Assembly (NCBI GenBank): GCA_000708835.1
Contig: DF237364.1
Span: forward strand, 1 to 64,000
Length of the DNA: 64,000 nucleotides
Direction: 5' to 3'
DNA from: Klebsormidium nitens
Taxonomy: Eukaryota > Streptophyta > Klebsormidiophyceae > Klebsormidiales > Klebsormidiaceae
Position numbers and translations under genes: made by a program. Of the stretch, positions 33,043-46,579 are shown in pieces; position 1 is the stretch's first letter; each line of letters begins with the position of its first letter. Below the pieces are notes generated by a model. It had not been told where the DNA came from. It made no database searches and was given only the letters and a program-made list of their open reading frames with translations.

Positions 33043-33390
33043 ACTACAAGGGCCCAAGAAGTGGAAAAGATCACAAACTCAAAGCTGGGATGTGTCCCCT
33101 GAGCTCAGCCTGCTGCGCAATCTCTCCCAAGGTGGCACCTTTGCGCCTCTTCGTGCCGCCGGCGCTGGCCTTGGTCAGGCTGCAATGCATGAACTTGATG
33201 AAGTTCCCAGCTCGATGATCATAGATCAGCATGCATGGCCCGAGAGTTGGTTTTCTCTCCACCGGAAGGATCGAGACTGTTCGATGCCGATAGCTAGGTT
33301 TGTAAGTAGCTCCTGAAGACGATCGGACGGTCTAGAGCTGCAAGATTTGGCCGGGTTAAAGCAGTTGACCTCTTAGGTTTGTAGAGAACG

Positions 33391-33400
33391 AAACCCTAAT
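33391..33400 (+). promoter_or_regulatory. Telo-box (AAACCCTAA) upstream of the plastid-protein gene
   Basis: AAACCCTAAT lies 99 bp before the ATG at 33,499. Telo-boxes are established promoter elements of plant housekeeping and translation-related genes; their action here is inferred from position only. Confidence 0.4.
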
Positions 33401-33498
33401 TTTGACAGTCGTCACGCGTAGCTCGCGCTCTCACAAAGCTACAAACAACGCCAGAGAGGGCGCCAGAGCAGAACTTTCCTGGACCAGCATTGAATCAA

Positions 33499-36400
33499 AT
33501 GGCGGCGTCCGCAATACGCTCGTCCGTTGTGTGCAGCGCTTTCAAATGCTCACATTCACAAGACAGGAAATTCACCGCCAAAGCTCAATCTGAGGGTATT
33601 TCATCTTTGTTTTGTCCTCGAAAATGCAATGCAGCGCCGTTCGGGCGCTCAAAACATCGCCGCAGCAGAAATGATCTCAGGAGGTTGCAGTCGCGACATG
33701 CTATGGCAGATGCAAAACACAGACGCATGAGGTTTTCAACGTGTACTGTAAGAGCGGGTCCCACAGAGGGGCTGGACTTGATTGAAGCAGCGCAAGCTGA
33801 TTCAGAAGCTGAAGCAGTGAACGCCCTCAAAGAGGCAGCGGTGAGCAGTTCTTGACAATAATTGGATTTGTGAATGATTTCAGGACTTCTGTCTCTTTCT
33901 ATCTTATCCAGACTTTTTACCACCGTCCAAAAGCGGTCTTGCCTGAAGTTAGACAACTTGGAGATGGCATCCAAGCGGACTTGTGCGGCAGGTTCTCTTT
34001 CAGGTGAAAGCACACCCTAGTTCTATGTTGATTGAGCGTCGATTGCCATCCAGAGGATTCATGCATCGTAGGAGGAGTCATTCACTTTCCAGAAGATGCT
34101 GTTACATAACATTATAATGCAGTACATATTTTTGATGGCAGTGCTATTGTGTTTCTTGCATGATTGAGACCAAAAAACCATGTGGCTTTTTGCAGGGTAT
34201 CCTCGCGGGACTTGACGCTGACTTTCTCAAAAACTTACCCCAGGATCTAAAAGCGGATGTAAGGCACCCCTCTGCTTCATAAGCTAGGGCTTTCTTAAGC
34301 CCTCTAGCTGCTGCTGGCCATTGTCCTGTTCTTTCCGCTATGTGGCAGACTTCTATTTTTCAGTGTTGCATCTTCATGTATGGATCACACTGACGCTATG
34401 GCGCTCCATGTCTGTTTGCTCCCTTGTCTATTGTGATAGGCAGTGTTGGGTTCACTAGTGCCTAATCTTCTCAAATTCTGCTAAGCGGGCCGGCACTGGC
34501 CAATCCAATGCAAGTACACAAAGCCAAAAAACTGGCTTCTTATGCAGGCCAAATTCTCTGGTTTTCAGCTGGCGAATGGCCCCCTCGACAGAGAGGTAAG
34601 TGATGTCGACTTTCTGAACACAGGCCTCTTATGGTCTCAGAGTCAGACTGCTGCTAAGAGAGGAGCTAGTCATCTGAATCTGCCTTGCGTTACATCCGAA
34701 TTTGCCATGGACTTCTGCTTGGTAGATGGCAGTGGTAGCAAAATCCTGTGGCGATTCCAGCCCAATGACTGGTTTACATCTGACACGTGTTATCACATCA
34801 GATGGTCAGGCGCTCTAGAATATCGGTTCATTGTTCTTCTGAGCCTATTTGACAGTCTGGCCATGATATCTATCGAAGTATGTGTGCAGACTTTCGTGTT
34901 CTGCGGTCTTTTGAACTTTGTTGATCCTACAAGGGATTTCAGCTTGACATAGTCTCCCTTCCGCCTGCATCACAAGTCCGTAACCTCGAATCGCTCTTCC
35001 AACTTCCTTCTAGCCACGGCCTTGATGGATTTCAGACGCCAAGAATTCCGGTTAGAGACTCAACTCGCCAGCCCCTAACATCATCACATACGATGCATGA
35101 CTCTCCTTTTCCCTCTTTGTTACACAGGTTGGCGACTCGGCTGCTGCGGTTCTTGGCGGTCTGGGTCGCGCTTTTGAATCCCTGGACGCGAAAGCGGCTG
35201 CCGCTGCTGCTAGGGGGCTCGCAGATGCTGCTGCGGGCCTCCCCCCGAAAAGCAGCGAACGCGCGCGGTTCGGGCGGCGGCTGGCAGCGTTTGCGGGGCC
35301 GTTGCGGAGCGGAGACTGTGAAGAGCTGAAACAGGTAAGGAAAGATCTTGTATGTTGCACTAGACGGGGCTGCACGGTCGGTGAAGAAGGCAGTGCATGC
35401 TACTACACGGGGCGCAATATCACTGAATCGGAGCCCAAACCGGGCATCGAAACCAGAGCGTCCCACATCAGAAATGTGGCGGAGGAATCGGGGCCAGTTT
35501 AAAAGACATGAACCGGTTTGTGAGGATTGGCCCGGTTTTATGAGAACCGGTTCCTTTCTCCAGTGGACTGGCCTTGAACCGGGGCCCGCTTGCGAATCAT
35601 TGTCCACTTTCTCGGGGCGAGACGCTTTCCTTTGGCCCCCGTTTTGGCTCCAGTTTGGAGCCAAGGCATCCCGTGGGGAATTCGTTTCGATCCAGATTCT
35701 GGGTTATGGCATAAAAGGAGTTTTGAAGTCTGGTCGCGCAGGTCGTGGTGCGCAGTCCGCAGCCTCGGTAAAGTAAGTGCGAGCCTGGAAGTTGCTGCAT
35801 AGGATTGTGCCAGTGGTACTTTTGTGGCGACTAGAATGCGAGTAGCGCCCACATCAGTCGCTCTCTGACGTCAACTTGGTTGCGCTCCAATACAGCACGG
35901 GCCTTTTGAAGAAAACCTCGTTTGGGCAAAGAACGGTTAGGGTCGGAGCAGCCCTTTGAGCATGCAGTCTCAAAGGGGCGTGTTACTGCGCCTGTTTGTG
36001 ACGTTGATGGTGACCTGCTCGTCATTCTCTTAAAGGAGGCCGATCGTATGTGCGTCATGATAGGAAAATTTAGTGCAACCAAAGGAGATCGGCCCGGCTG
36101 TTTGCTGTTACTGCTGGCGGCCGAAATGTACGACATTTCTTAATGTGCTTGGTCATTCCCGTAGCGCTGCCAGAGGCGGCTGACATCTCAGTATCTTCCA
36201 GCTTCAGAGAGTGAGAGCGACTCTACTTAGACCTTCCGTTTTTACTCTTGTTGGATACCATCTCCCGCGTCTGACAGAAAGCGACGCCTTTTCTCGAAGT
36301 GGACGGGACACAGCATAGTCACAAATATACAGAGGTCCTCGCCCCGGCGTCAGCTTCTTGTCTTCTGCTCTCGCAGGTTGCCCGGGCGCTTTCTGCTGCT

Positions 36401-37976
36401 GGAAAGTCGATCGCCGAGGGAGCCGAGGAAAAGCCCGTCACGCCTCCGTCCCCAGAGTCGAAAGTGTTGAAGGTCAGCAAATGCGGCTTTACCGTCTGCC
36501 TTCTTTTAAGCAAGAATTTCAAGCATCCAGATTTTAATCCGTAACCCTCCTGTCGATCTACACGTTCTTGAGCGAAAACCTTGTCTACATAACCCTTTTA
36601 GTTCTGAGTTTCAGGGGAATGATGATCTTCAGTGCTTGTTCGTCAGCCTCCACCGAGAATACACCGTTACAATCTCGTTTTCTCCTCTCCTTGGACTTTT
36701 GGCACCAGCGAGAGCAAAGAGGTGACGTCAGATCCGAAACAACGGAACAGGCGCATGTAGGAGAAACCCACACGAAAATGTCAAACTTCCTTCTCATGCA
36801 TTTCCATACGGTCCGCAGTGGAGCAAGATTCATGAGTAGTACTAGCTCCGCTTTGTCAATGAGCATCTCGTAACGTATTTGAAAGGTTCGCATCCGGTAT
36901 TGATCATACTCTAGCAACTTTTGAACGTCCCACTTCTTCATAAAACGTTGCTGTAAGAACCTGCCGGGCTTGCAAGACTGCCTAAAGACCTTAGTCTACT
37001 CGTGAGTGCCTTATTCAAGGGGATTGTTCCCTTTCGAGGTTACTTAGAAGCCTTTGTTGCCGTCTGTTCAACACGTAACTTGCTGTCTTTGCAGTTCGGA
37101 AACCTGCAAGTCGAACTGACGCGACAGAAAGCGTTCGGAGGTGTCGTGGTAGCCTTTGTTTTTGGGTGAGCCTTTCAACCTGATTTGCATCTCGAAATTC
37201 ACTATTGGTGTGTACTCAGTGCGATCGCGGAGTGACAGCTTGCTTGCCTCTCGTTGGACAATACCTATACCGCACTGCTTTTCAATTGCCGTTGCCATTT
37301 CTCGACTGTTGGGAAAATCCATCACGGTTGGCTGCCTGGCTGGCTGTCCGTTCCACTCGCGCTGAACGGAACGGATTCCGCTTCCGCAGCTTCTTGTGCG
37401 CGCGGCTCACGGCCGGCCTCCAATCGATCGAACCCGACTCCATGCAGTACGCCAACGACAGCGCTTCGGCCCTTGCACAGGTGAGAAGTTTTTCTCGCTT
37501 CTTGTCTAACCTTCTTGTCTAACCTTCTTTTTGAATCTTATTGCTTAACCTTCTTTCTAACCTCCTAACCATTTTTACGATGGTTTCATCGCGGAGTTTG
37601 TGAGCCACACCCAATCCAATGGTGTGCTCGAAATTCAAACCCCGTGCTGGTCCAAAGTGCTCCACTGTCGTTATTGTGCAGCTTGCGGTCAGGAGAATAC
37701 AGATCTCGGCGCTTGATTGTTGCAGTCCGCAACAGGACATTGTCGATGATTCTCGTACGAGGAACCCGGTGCATCAGGCTGCTCATATTAAAGAGGGCGG
37801 ATTCGTCTTCACGTACCATTACATTCTGCTGAAATAGCATCCTCGTTTCCGCGCAGTCGTTACGGGTTACACTCCTGGCGGCCGGCTGGTCGTGCACTGC
37901 AATGTCCGCGTTCTCAGCAGTGGGCCTTCTCGCGCTCGGTTTGCAAATGAAGGGCAAAGGAGAGGACAGTAGCTAG
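33499..37976 (+). CDS. Probable plastid-targeted membrane protein, 345 aa, eight exons
   Basis: Exons: 33499-33840, 34196-34258, 34548-34595, 35128-35334, 36377-36472, 37095-37165, 37390-37480, 37857-37976; all introns GT-AG and phase-consistent. The Ser/Arg-rich N-terminus (about 1-80) looks like a transit peptide. The middle is helical and alanine-rich (exon 4, about 152-220). The last three exons encode two likely membrane segments (GGVVVAFVFGFLCARL and LLAAGWSCTAMSAFSAVGLL) around QSIEPDSMQYANDSASALAQ and SLR. I recall the QSI..SS.QYAN....LA.SLRG pattern from an uncharacterised conserved plant protein family, probably in plastid membranes, but cannot name the Arabidopsis gene with certainty. 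The protein ends in a hydrophilic KGKGEDSS tail. Confidence 0.75.
37498..37570 (+). repeat. TCTAACCTTCTT-type short tandem repeat in intron 7
   Basis: Pyrimidine-rich run with CTTCTTGTCTAAC repeated and then drifting (CTTAACC, TCTAACC, CCTAACC). It lies just inside the donor of intron 7 of the plastid-protein gene. No function is evident. Confidence 0.6.
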
Positions 37977-39627
37977 AACAGAGCTAGTCACAAGATCTTT
38001 GTAGAGTAACTGTTGTTGATGTGTCTGCAGTCTACAAGTAGATTGATTCGGCCAGAGTTTTGGTAGCAAGAGTTCCACACGGCTGGCGCCTTTGTCGCCG
38101 GTACTGCTTGCCGGTTACTACAAGAGACACGTGTAAATATCAGACGGCTTGGTTGTGGCAAACGGTTTGTTGCTCTGAGCGGCAGCGCGCGGCATTCATT
38201 GAGAGCACGGCTTGGACCACTGGCGGCCTCATGGCAAAGTACATGTCACCGAACGTCCCTTAATTAGAACGTATCTCTAAGTCTGGTTGTGTCGAGACAT
38301 CGTGTCAGGACACTGCGCTTGTTTAGTAGTACGTCACACCGATGATCTTAAGTAGTGACTCGGCCGGCGCAACCATCCACGGGATGGAAGAATTGTGAGA
38401 CCATGATGATAAATGAACTGAGTTTCATCCAATATCGGGATCGAACCTTCTATGGTCATTTGAAGCCCGCGGCATCTGCCGTATTAGTACTAATATAAAA
38501 CCAATAGGGGCGGCACAGCCCCCCGCCACGTGTCAGCCTGTACGTGAGGAAAGTGCTGGCGGCGCAAGTACCGCTATAGCATATCTACCTTCATCACTGT
38601 GCGTCATGCAGCTTATGGCTCCAGCGCACATTACTTGCCGCATGTTTAGCTCGGCCCTGGGATCGGTTGGGCGAGCTTTTTCGCGACCAACTTGAAATGA
38701 CGTCGTAATGAAAGCTACAAAGCTATTTCAGCGGCTCAAGACAAGTCGATCGGAAATAAGACAGTAGGGTACCTGCATGGAAGCGCTGGCAGACAATGAA
38801 ATCCGTTTGCAGAAAGGTCCGGCGATCGATCTCGCTAGCTCTTGCCGCATCGCAATTTGTTCGTAACGTACACAGATGAAGTGTGGATGTATCTTCATTA
38901 CAGTCTTCATTAAACTGGGACGCAATTTGGACTTAAGTACTTGCTTACACCGAACACTGGGCTTGAAGCCCAAGTGTGGACGAACAACAGCAGCGGGCCA
39001 TATATTGGCGCTCATGAATTCAGTCAGCTGCGTCCGTCGACTACCCGTCCCTTTGGGGCCTGCTTTTTGTGCGGGTTTGAAGGGGCTATCCGCTGATAGT
39101 TCCCTAAACGAGCCGGAAGGTCGCCTGCAGGATGGGTGCCACGTGTCAAGTCAGCTGCTTAGATACCTTGCGAACACGCATGCTGCGCGCCAGCTTTGGC
39201 AACAAAAGAGCCTTCCAAACATAGGAGACCAGCAGTTTGTGGGCTGTAAAAGATCCACGCCGGTGTATCATAGTACCGTAAAGCATCCACGAGAATCACC
39301 GGAATCAGAATTAAGCCTTGTGAGCCAGATCAAAGAAAGGCACCCCGTCACACCCGTTGAGTGACCATGAATCACTAAACTCCCCTTCGGAACAACTCGC
39401 CAAAAAGTACAGTGCCCGGCGTTACTGGCCTTCCTTACGCCGTATGTTCACAAGCTGCTCCTTGCAAACTACCTTGGCAAACGTCTCCCTGGCTTCATGC
39501 TTTGTTTTGATAGGCAACCAGCTTATGCCCTGTTCAAAATGGGCCCACTAGCAGCCATAATTTCACATGTGAGAGGGAACAGTATGGGGCAAGAATTGAC
39601 GAAGAAACCAAAGTGAAACAAACGCAC
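37977..39627. other. Intergenic, may hold the last exon(s) of the TTLL9-like gene
   Basis: No independent gene is convincing. The minus-strand TTLL9-like gene still lacks a stop at 39,628, so its final short exon should lie here, but I could not place it. A tRNA-like B-box (GGTTCGATCC, minus strand near 38,445) has no matching cloverleaf arms. Confidence 0.4.
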
Positions 39628-42600
39628 CCCATCTTCGCTGTCTCCGGCCGTTCAGAATTTTGTCCAGATCGTTGTGCAAGTCGGGGTCGTAGCGCTGTGG
39701 CCGGTCGGTCTTGGCACCGAATCTTTTGACGGACGGGAGGGGGCTGGCACGCCGGCGCAATACGGACGCCAGAGACGGGCGGTCAAACGGGAGGGGTTCC
39801 ACCTGCGGAGAGACACTTTGCTTTACTGTGATGTCAACGCAGTTCGGAAGGTCTCGTGGTGACTGCTGGGACGCGTCTCGTATGGGCGAAGATGACTGCT
39901 GGGCCAGAACTTCTGTCGTGGACTTCATCAAGCATCCAGACCGGCAACGATTCGCTTATGCGTCAGTTGCCGGAGAGACCACGGTATGGATCACTATTTA
40001 CCGATTGTTGATCGGCCGCAAAGGCACTTTCAAGTTTAAAAAAGGCAATTGACCCTAGTTGAACTTGAATCTTTTGCGACCCATCTCTTTCCTTCGTGTG
40101 AAGCTTAAAACACCTTCAAACACATGGCGATATGCCCTGAAAGCCTTGATAACCAAGTCCTGATAAAGAAACGCTCTCTTCGCTCGTCAGTCAAGACGTG
40201 CCACGTGTCTCACCAGCGCGAGCGTGTCCCGTATAAGCGCGCCCTTGAGCGCGCAGTCGAGGGGCGTCCCGGTCTCCATTGACGGGCTCGAGTTAACCTC
40301 CACTAACCACGGCCGCTGGGTTTCGTCAACCAACACATCGTAACCAAACAACTCGAAACAGTTTCTATTTGCGGGTATGGCTGTCTGCACCGCTTCTAGT
40401 GACTGGAGAACCAGCGCTGTTATCCGCCGCCAAAGCCGGTCTACGTTAACCCCGTGGCTAACCATGAGGGCGAAGGCACGGGTTAGCGAAAACTTGCAGC
40501 CGCCGTAGAGGCTTTCAAACGCTTCGCTATGTTGCGCTGGAACTTCCGACTCGGGCGCCTTGGCTGCTTCGGTTCTTCTACTGCTATGGCTGCCGCTGGC
40601 GCAAAGCACTTTCCGCTCTAAGGACGATCCTTTAGAAAGATCAGCCCCGTATCTCCGCGGATTCGGAACGGAATTTTCTGTATCTATAAGTTCCTGATCT
40701 CTGTTTGATCTCCAATCCTTGCATTCAGCCCCGTCAGCTTTTGCGGGCCCTGAACTACAACCAGTTATACAGTCCCCTTCCTCAACAGCATCTCCCCCTT
40801 TTTCGCCATTTCTGTCCGAAGCTTCCGTTGGGTGGTAGTCAGCAGAGGTGCGGCGACACGTGTCGCCGTCAGATTGATACAGCAGGAAGCTGGGCACGTG
40901 GTCTCGCTGTTTCTGCACCTCGGTATTGGTCAGGTGAACTAACGGGTCGGTTAGGGACGCCTCGGTGAGCTCGTAGGGCCTACTGGCGAAGCGCGCAAAG
41001 CCCTGCAAGAAGAGGAGACGGACAGGTACTCAGGATTCAAAATAGAATCGGTCGACCGTTGAAATGAATTAGAAGTGTTGGAGAGACACCCTGCTCTGCA
41101 CTGTACGGCCAGATTGCGAAGCGCGCGACGCCATGCAAAAGAGCAGTGTTGAAAAACGGGTCTGACAAGATGCACACGACCTACCAAACGATCCGCAAAG
41201 CGGGCGACTTGGTATCAACTCGCAAAAACTTCAAAAGCAGGTTTCTTTATGCAGAAAGGGTGATTGCCTCCAGAGAAAAAATGACGTCAAACCTGAGGGC
41301 GTGCACTGCTCAGGTAACCAGATGAACAAAAGAAGAACAGAGCACGACGAAAAGAAGAAAAGTGAAGACCTTCCACAAAGCGAGTAGGGCTTCCAACGAG
41401 CAAGATGCAACCCTGAAAGAAAAATTTCGCTCACCTCCTGATACAGGAACGCCTCCAGCGGGTTGAATGACGTCACGAGGACGTAGAGCCGCAGGTCGAA
41501 CTTGTGGCCGTGCAGCAGCAGCGGATGCTCGACGTACTTCTGGACGACCATGGCCTCGCCGTACGCCACGTGGCAGATGTCCGACACCAGGAAGATGCCC
41601 TCGCCCCGGGAGCGGCCCACCGGTTTCATGATCCACACGTTGGAGCAATCGGGGGAGGCGGACTGGGGAGCGAGTACGGAACTGGTGTTCAAGCGAAGTC
41701 GCAGAAAGAGAGTCCCCGTGGCTATGAGTCGGAAAGGTGACTACACGAGCAAGGGTAAAATGAGCAGTAGTGCTGACATACATCAACCATCCTTCAAATC
41801 GATGACGGATATGTAAACGTTTCTAGGCATGCTCAGTACCGAGAGGGAATGGATGCACTGCGTCTGCCTGTTTATCCCCTTCTGAGACCGTTGGACTCGA
41901 GGCAACTGCCCAAATCGCTTCGCTCGCGGGACACAAACCTTCCAAGAGAGTGTGCAATCGCTGTTCATAACACTTGCACAAGCGCCCAACGCGTTCAGAA
42001 GCTGTTCTCATCCTTCCTTCAGGTCTCTTTGTGCGCCTTCAGGGCAGACGGACTTTTGCCCGCTCGAATAGGGAGTCGATTGTTCAATATTTTCAGCTAG
42101 TGCTGGTCGAGTTCACCTAAAATTAAGCAGAACAACCAAGCCTGCAAGCCCGTAAGATCCTCACCGTCTCCTCCGCAGACAAACTCTCCCCGCCTCCCTT
42201 GCTTCCGTCCGCATCCACGCCAGAGGCAAAGGACTGCCTTTCGGACGCTTCGTTGACGTCATTTGCTGACTCGGACGCGGCCGCCTGCTTTCCAAACGGA
42301 CCGCTGACGTCAGCATCCGAGTCCGCCGCAAGGACGGGCTTTCCGGACGGTTTGCTGACGTCAGGTGCTGATGCGGACGCAGCGGCGAGTGGTTCGGACG
42401 GGTCGCGGACGTCGGTCCTGCCGTCCGAGAATGCGCGCACGAATGCGACGTATTCGCGCGGCAGCGTGAAGGTGGTGGGCATGAGCGAGTTGGCGGCGCG
42501 CGAGAAGCGCGCGAGGTGGCCTTTGAGGAGGTCCTGCAAATGATCGAACGAGTGACTAAGTTGACCACAGCTTCAAGCTTCTCGAACCCCGGGCAAACCA

Positions 42601-45600
42601 CGTTTACGTTTACGTTACGTTTACGTTTACGTTGCGGCTTAGAGCCTGTTTTTAGGAGATCATCGGACCAACCGTTTGAAACCCAGATCTCGCAGAAGAA
42701 TCGTTTGAAATGACAGCGTTTTCGCGAGACTGCTCAATCGAACCGCTCTAAAGATGCGGTTGCTGAAGACCGCACTCTCGGAATAGACATTGCTGTGCAC
42801 GAGCACTCGGTGCAGCTCAGACCTCAGCCCATTCCTTTCAGTGTAACGAAGGATGACGCGCGCTCACCTTCCTAGTGAGCTGCTTGGAGTTGGGGAAATG
42901 GTTCACCCTCTGCCACGTCAGCAGCTCGCTGTAGTCAACACGTGGCCTCTGCAGGTGAAATACCAGGAATCAGTAGAGTACAAGGAGGCACGTCGCGGAG
43001 GCTCTAGCGAACATCGAGCAATTGCCATGGGACCCTCCGCGAAGCTGGCAATGCAGATACTCTGTAGAGAAGAGCTCTTACATACCCTGTCACGCGCAAT
43101 CTGACTTCTCACTATCTTGATGCAAAAGCTGAGGCAGAGAAGTGGCTTTTCGCAGGGAAGTACATGTAGATGATTTACAGTTTCCCGAACCTTGACTCCT
43201 TTTCGCTGCTGCATAGGAGCGACAATCCGCACAATGACAAGCTGCCACAATAAGAAACTTGTTCTCTCACCGCAGCCCAGGTCCAGAGCACGTTCCACGT
43301 CGTGCTGCGGGCGTCCGCATCCACTGCCCACGCTCCGGACACGCGCGCGCATGACGCCAGCAAGTCCGCCACCTGCACCAGAAGTGGACGTCAGCAACCG
43401 TTCGCAAGCGCTGTGCTAGTGCTACCGCTTGAATGAATGATCTGGGAATAATATAAAAGTCGTAACGTGGCCCCCTAGGAGCCGCCCACTGAAGCAAAGC
43501 GGGGCTACATCTTTCCCGATCCTATGCAACTTACCGACGGCAGCTCATTTGGACTTCTTTACAAGCAAATCTCCATCAGACCTCTGGCACTGGAAGCAGC
43601 TCACCGGGACCTTAGACGGGGCCTGATCATTCGGACGGCTCTAAGAGCGAGGATCATGCTTCGACAGGTGGAAATCCGACACAAATCTCAATCGCCAAAT
43701 TGCTGTAAACTTTGAGCTGCTGTTTGCAAGGAAAAGGGAGAGGAACTTGCGGCGGCACCTCGGAGTGGTCTCCAGCGTCCACGCGCAGGAGGAGAACGTC
43801 GGACGTCCGCAGCCCAGGCCCGCCAGGCAGGTCCGGCAGCAGCTGAGCGTCCGTGTCCAGACACTGCGCGACGTCCTACATGCGCACAACAAAATTTTTC
43901 AGGGCCCTTGATTCAAATATGGGGCCCACGATGAAATTTTCTCTCTGTGATCTACAATCTGGCCGTACGCAGCTCGTCAGGTATATCCTGCGGACTGGCA
44001 TACCGAAGAGCCGCGGCAGAGTAAAGGGGGCCCACGTGAAGATTGGCGTCTGTTCGGGTATTTGTCATCCGGCCACCATTGCGAGTGACGCAGTCAAAAT
44101 CCCCCTTGGAGAACGACGCGGGAGTATGTCGTCCTTTTCCATGTGAACGGTTGAAGCCCTATTGTCTATTCGGACAACCGCGGTTGAGCTCTCACCCCTG
44201 GAAAGTGACCTAAGACCGACTAGCAGGCTGACTCACTATGAGCAGAACGTCCGGGCGTTCGTTTCTGGAGCTTGTGGTGCCTCAAGAAATGTAGATTTTG
44301 TTCAAGGCAGATTCGGAATGTGCCAAAAAGGCGATTGAATGCGTTGCTTCTCACCTTGTAAAATTGCTGTAGAGCTGGACCCGGCCGTGCCGTTCCTTCC
44401 TTGCTCAGCGCCGCACCCGGAGCAAAGCGCGTGAAGATCTGCTCGAACCGGGTTAGTGAGCCAAAGTCAGTTTGGCTAACCACTGCTGAGACAAGCGTCC
44501 CGCTACCTACGGCTGAGGTGGTGGGTTCCGTTTGACTAACCCCGCTTGAATGATCGAGGTTTTGGCCTGCTGAGACTGCTGGTGCTGCTAACTTCGGAGG
44601 AATCGAGTCCCTTTCGTCGTCTTCAGCAAGAGCCCCTCTTTCCAAATGCGTAACTACACCGCGGGAACTTTTCCCGATTTCGCCACCTAACTGGCTTGCG
44701 GATGGCTCAGGTTCGATTTCGCTCTCCGGTATCAACGAAGCGCTGTCCAACTGACCCTCGAGGGCCTTCGAAGCGGGTCCAGTTGTTGAGAACCGGCTTT
44801 CGAAGCTAGTTCCTTGTGGTGCTGACGACGCATCAGTTTCTAATGCTTCACGTTCACTGCGTTCAGGGAGACTGTTCCTCACATCGCCATCAATGAGCTG
44901 TCCCTCCGACGAATTCCCTTCTGAGGCCTGATAGGCTTCCGTTACTTCGCTCGCTTCTCTATGCGCACCGCTACTTGCCTCTCCGAGCATCGTTTCAGCT
45001 GAGCTAGACCTCGTGACTGGATCGCATTTGGCCGAGCTGAGAGTGTCGACTTCTTTGAGTTTTTCCTCGTTCTGCTGGAACTCAGTACTCTTGCTCAACT
45101 TTCCACCAGCGCGCTCGGCCCTTTCCGAAGAGCCTGACAAACCGCTGAGCTTTTCATGCCCAGATCCCTCCGCATGCTCTATACTTTTCTCGTATCCAGC
45201 TTCCATAGAGCCGCCAACGTTTCTAGACTTGGCGCCCTGGCTCGCTGGGCTCCTTCGAAGGCACTCGGACGGAAGTTCCGAGGAGGTTGAGATCCTAACA
45301 GTCTCAGAACCCGCACGATAAACTCCCAGGTCCCCAATCCCTGGCAGTGCCTCAACCAAAACCGCTGCCACATTCTCTTCGTCTGTTTGCGTGTTGCCTT
45401 CTTGTTCTCCATCACCCGACTTGCCGAGCTCCGTTCCCAACTTCGGCCCAACTGTCAAGTCGCTCAGATTAGAACTGTTCACGTCCTTCCCTCTAATCAC
45501 ACCCCCAGCCGCCCCGCTTCTAGCCGGAGCGTCCCAGCTTGACTTTTCGCCGCTACTTTCCACCCTCTTTTGGCAATTTCCGCTAGCCTTCACGTCCTTC

Positions 45601-46579
45601 TTCTCTCCCCCTCTTCCGAGTTCCCCAATCGTTCGCCCTCCAAGAACCCGTGCTACGTCCCTTTTCTTCTCAGCGTTCTCCTTGGCCCCCTCCCCTCTCT
45701 CCGCTTGCCCCTTCCGAGGGGTCTCACCATCCGGCTTCTTCCGCAAGCTGCTTCTTCTCCGGGGGGATGACATCACAGGCGACGCCCCGATCACGATCTC
45801 TGTGAGAATAGACGCTCGAGCAGTCTTGCTGCCTTCCAAATGGGGGGCTGCAAAGGCGCGTTTCTGAGTGGGGGCTGTTGTAGTGTCCCGAAGTGGAATA
45901 TTTGCGGCCGCCTGGCGACTATTGAGTTGACCAGGGGGAGAGAAACTTGGCCCCTGCTCGTTGTCACTGAGCGATGGTGCGGTCTCTTCGGGAATCTTCG
46001 CAGAGTGCTCAGAGTTCGACAAATATTGTAACTTCGAGTTTGAGAGACTAGTGGTGGTGGAAATGAGCGGAGAAGAGGACGGGGAAGGTGACAATTGTAC
46101 AGGTGCTCCTCGGATATCTGTTGGGGAGGATAATTTGGCTGGGGGAAGAGGGGGGGGGCTAGGCAGCAGCTGTAGAGCGAGATCTTCGGAGCCCTGGCGC
46201 TCCTGCAGCTCTTGATGAATAAGGCGGTGCCGCCAATTGAGACTGCACAGAGGAGGACATGACATCAGGCAAATGCCATCAAGAGATGGTCAGGCAAAGA
46301 CCTGCGTCATTGCAGTGGCCATTGATTGCAACAAAGACCAGAGCAGAACATTCTCTTGGAACAGCCACGTCTGAGCTTCACCGCCATGCTGAAAGCTAGG
46401 ATCCTACAGAATGTTCAATGTCAACGAGCACCAGGCTAAAGGGAAGTCTCCAGCAGCTTAGTGTGACGGGCCAATTCACGGAGCGGTGCTTACGCTTGTC
46501 CATCAGATTGGTGGTTGCCTGAGCTGAGCTCCCCCAGCAGCTCCTCTGTGGACAGGTCAAAGATGTCGGTGCAGTCCAT
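39628..46579 (-). CDS. TTLL9-like tubulin polyglutamylase, at least 1,278 aa, nine exons found
   Basis: Exons (minus): 46579-46494, 46242-44355, 43875-43759, 43372-43271, 42948-42868, 42533-42165, 41662-41435, 41002-40214, 39802-39628; the last exon is not located. The first about 660 residues are Ser/Glu-rich low complexity, almost all from exon 2. The TTL domain follows: WNVLWTW, RVNHFPNSKQLTRK, the ATP-grasp NVWIMKPVGRSRGEGI, HGHKFDLRLYVLVTS, GFARF, HLTNTEVQK, and the metal-binding WLVEVNSSPS. TTLL9-type enzymes add glutamate chains to axonemal tubulin, which fits an organism with flagella. Two insertions interrupt the domain: about 60 acidic residues in exon 6 and about 95 residues after TNTEVQK in exon 8. 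Catalytic residues look intact. The start ATG precedes MDCTDIFDLSTEELLGEL and phases match throughout, but the exon 1-3 link is inferred. Confidence 0.78.
42601..42636. repeat. CGTTTA hexamer run in a TTLL9-like intron
   Basis: About six copies of CGTTTA or CGTTA in 36 bp within the intron between exons 5 and 6 of the TTLL9-like gene. A simple microsatellite; no function is claimed. Confidence 0.7.

Noticed and set aside
38410-38480. tRNA-like B box (GGTTCGATCC) on minus strand
   Set aside because: Acceptor and T-stem pairs do not form; no A box at the right distance. At most a decayed tRNA-derived fragment.
38876-39364. 162-residue plus-strand frame between the plastid-protein and TTLL9-like genes
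   Set aside because: No recognisable domain, no supporting splice sites, Cys-rich random-looking composition.
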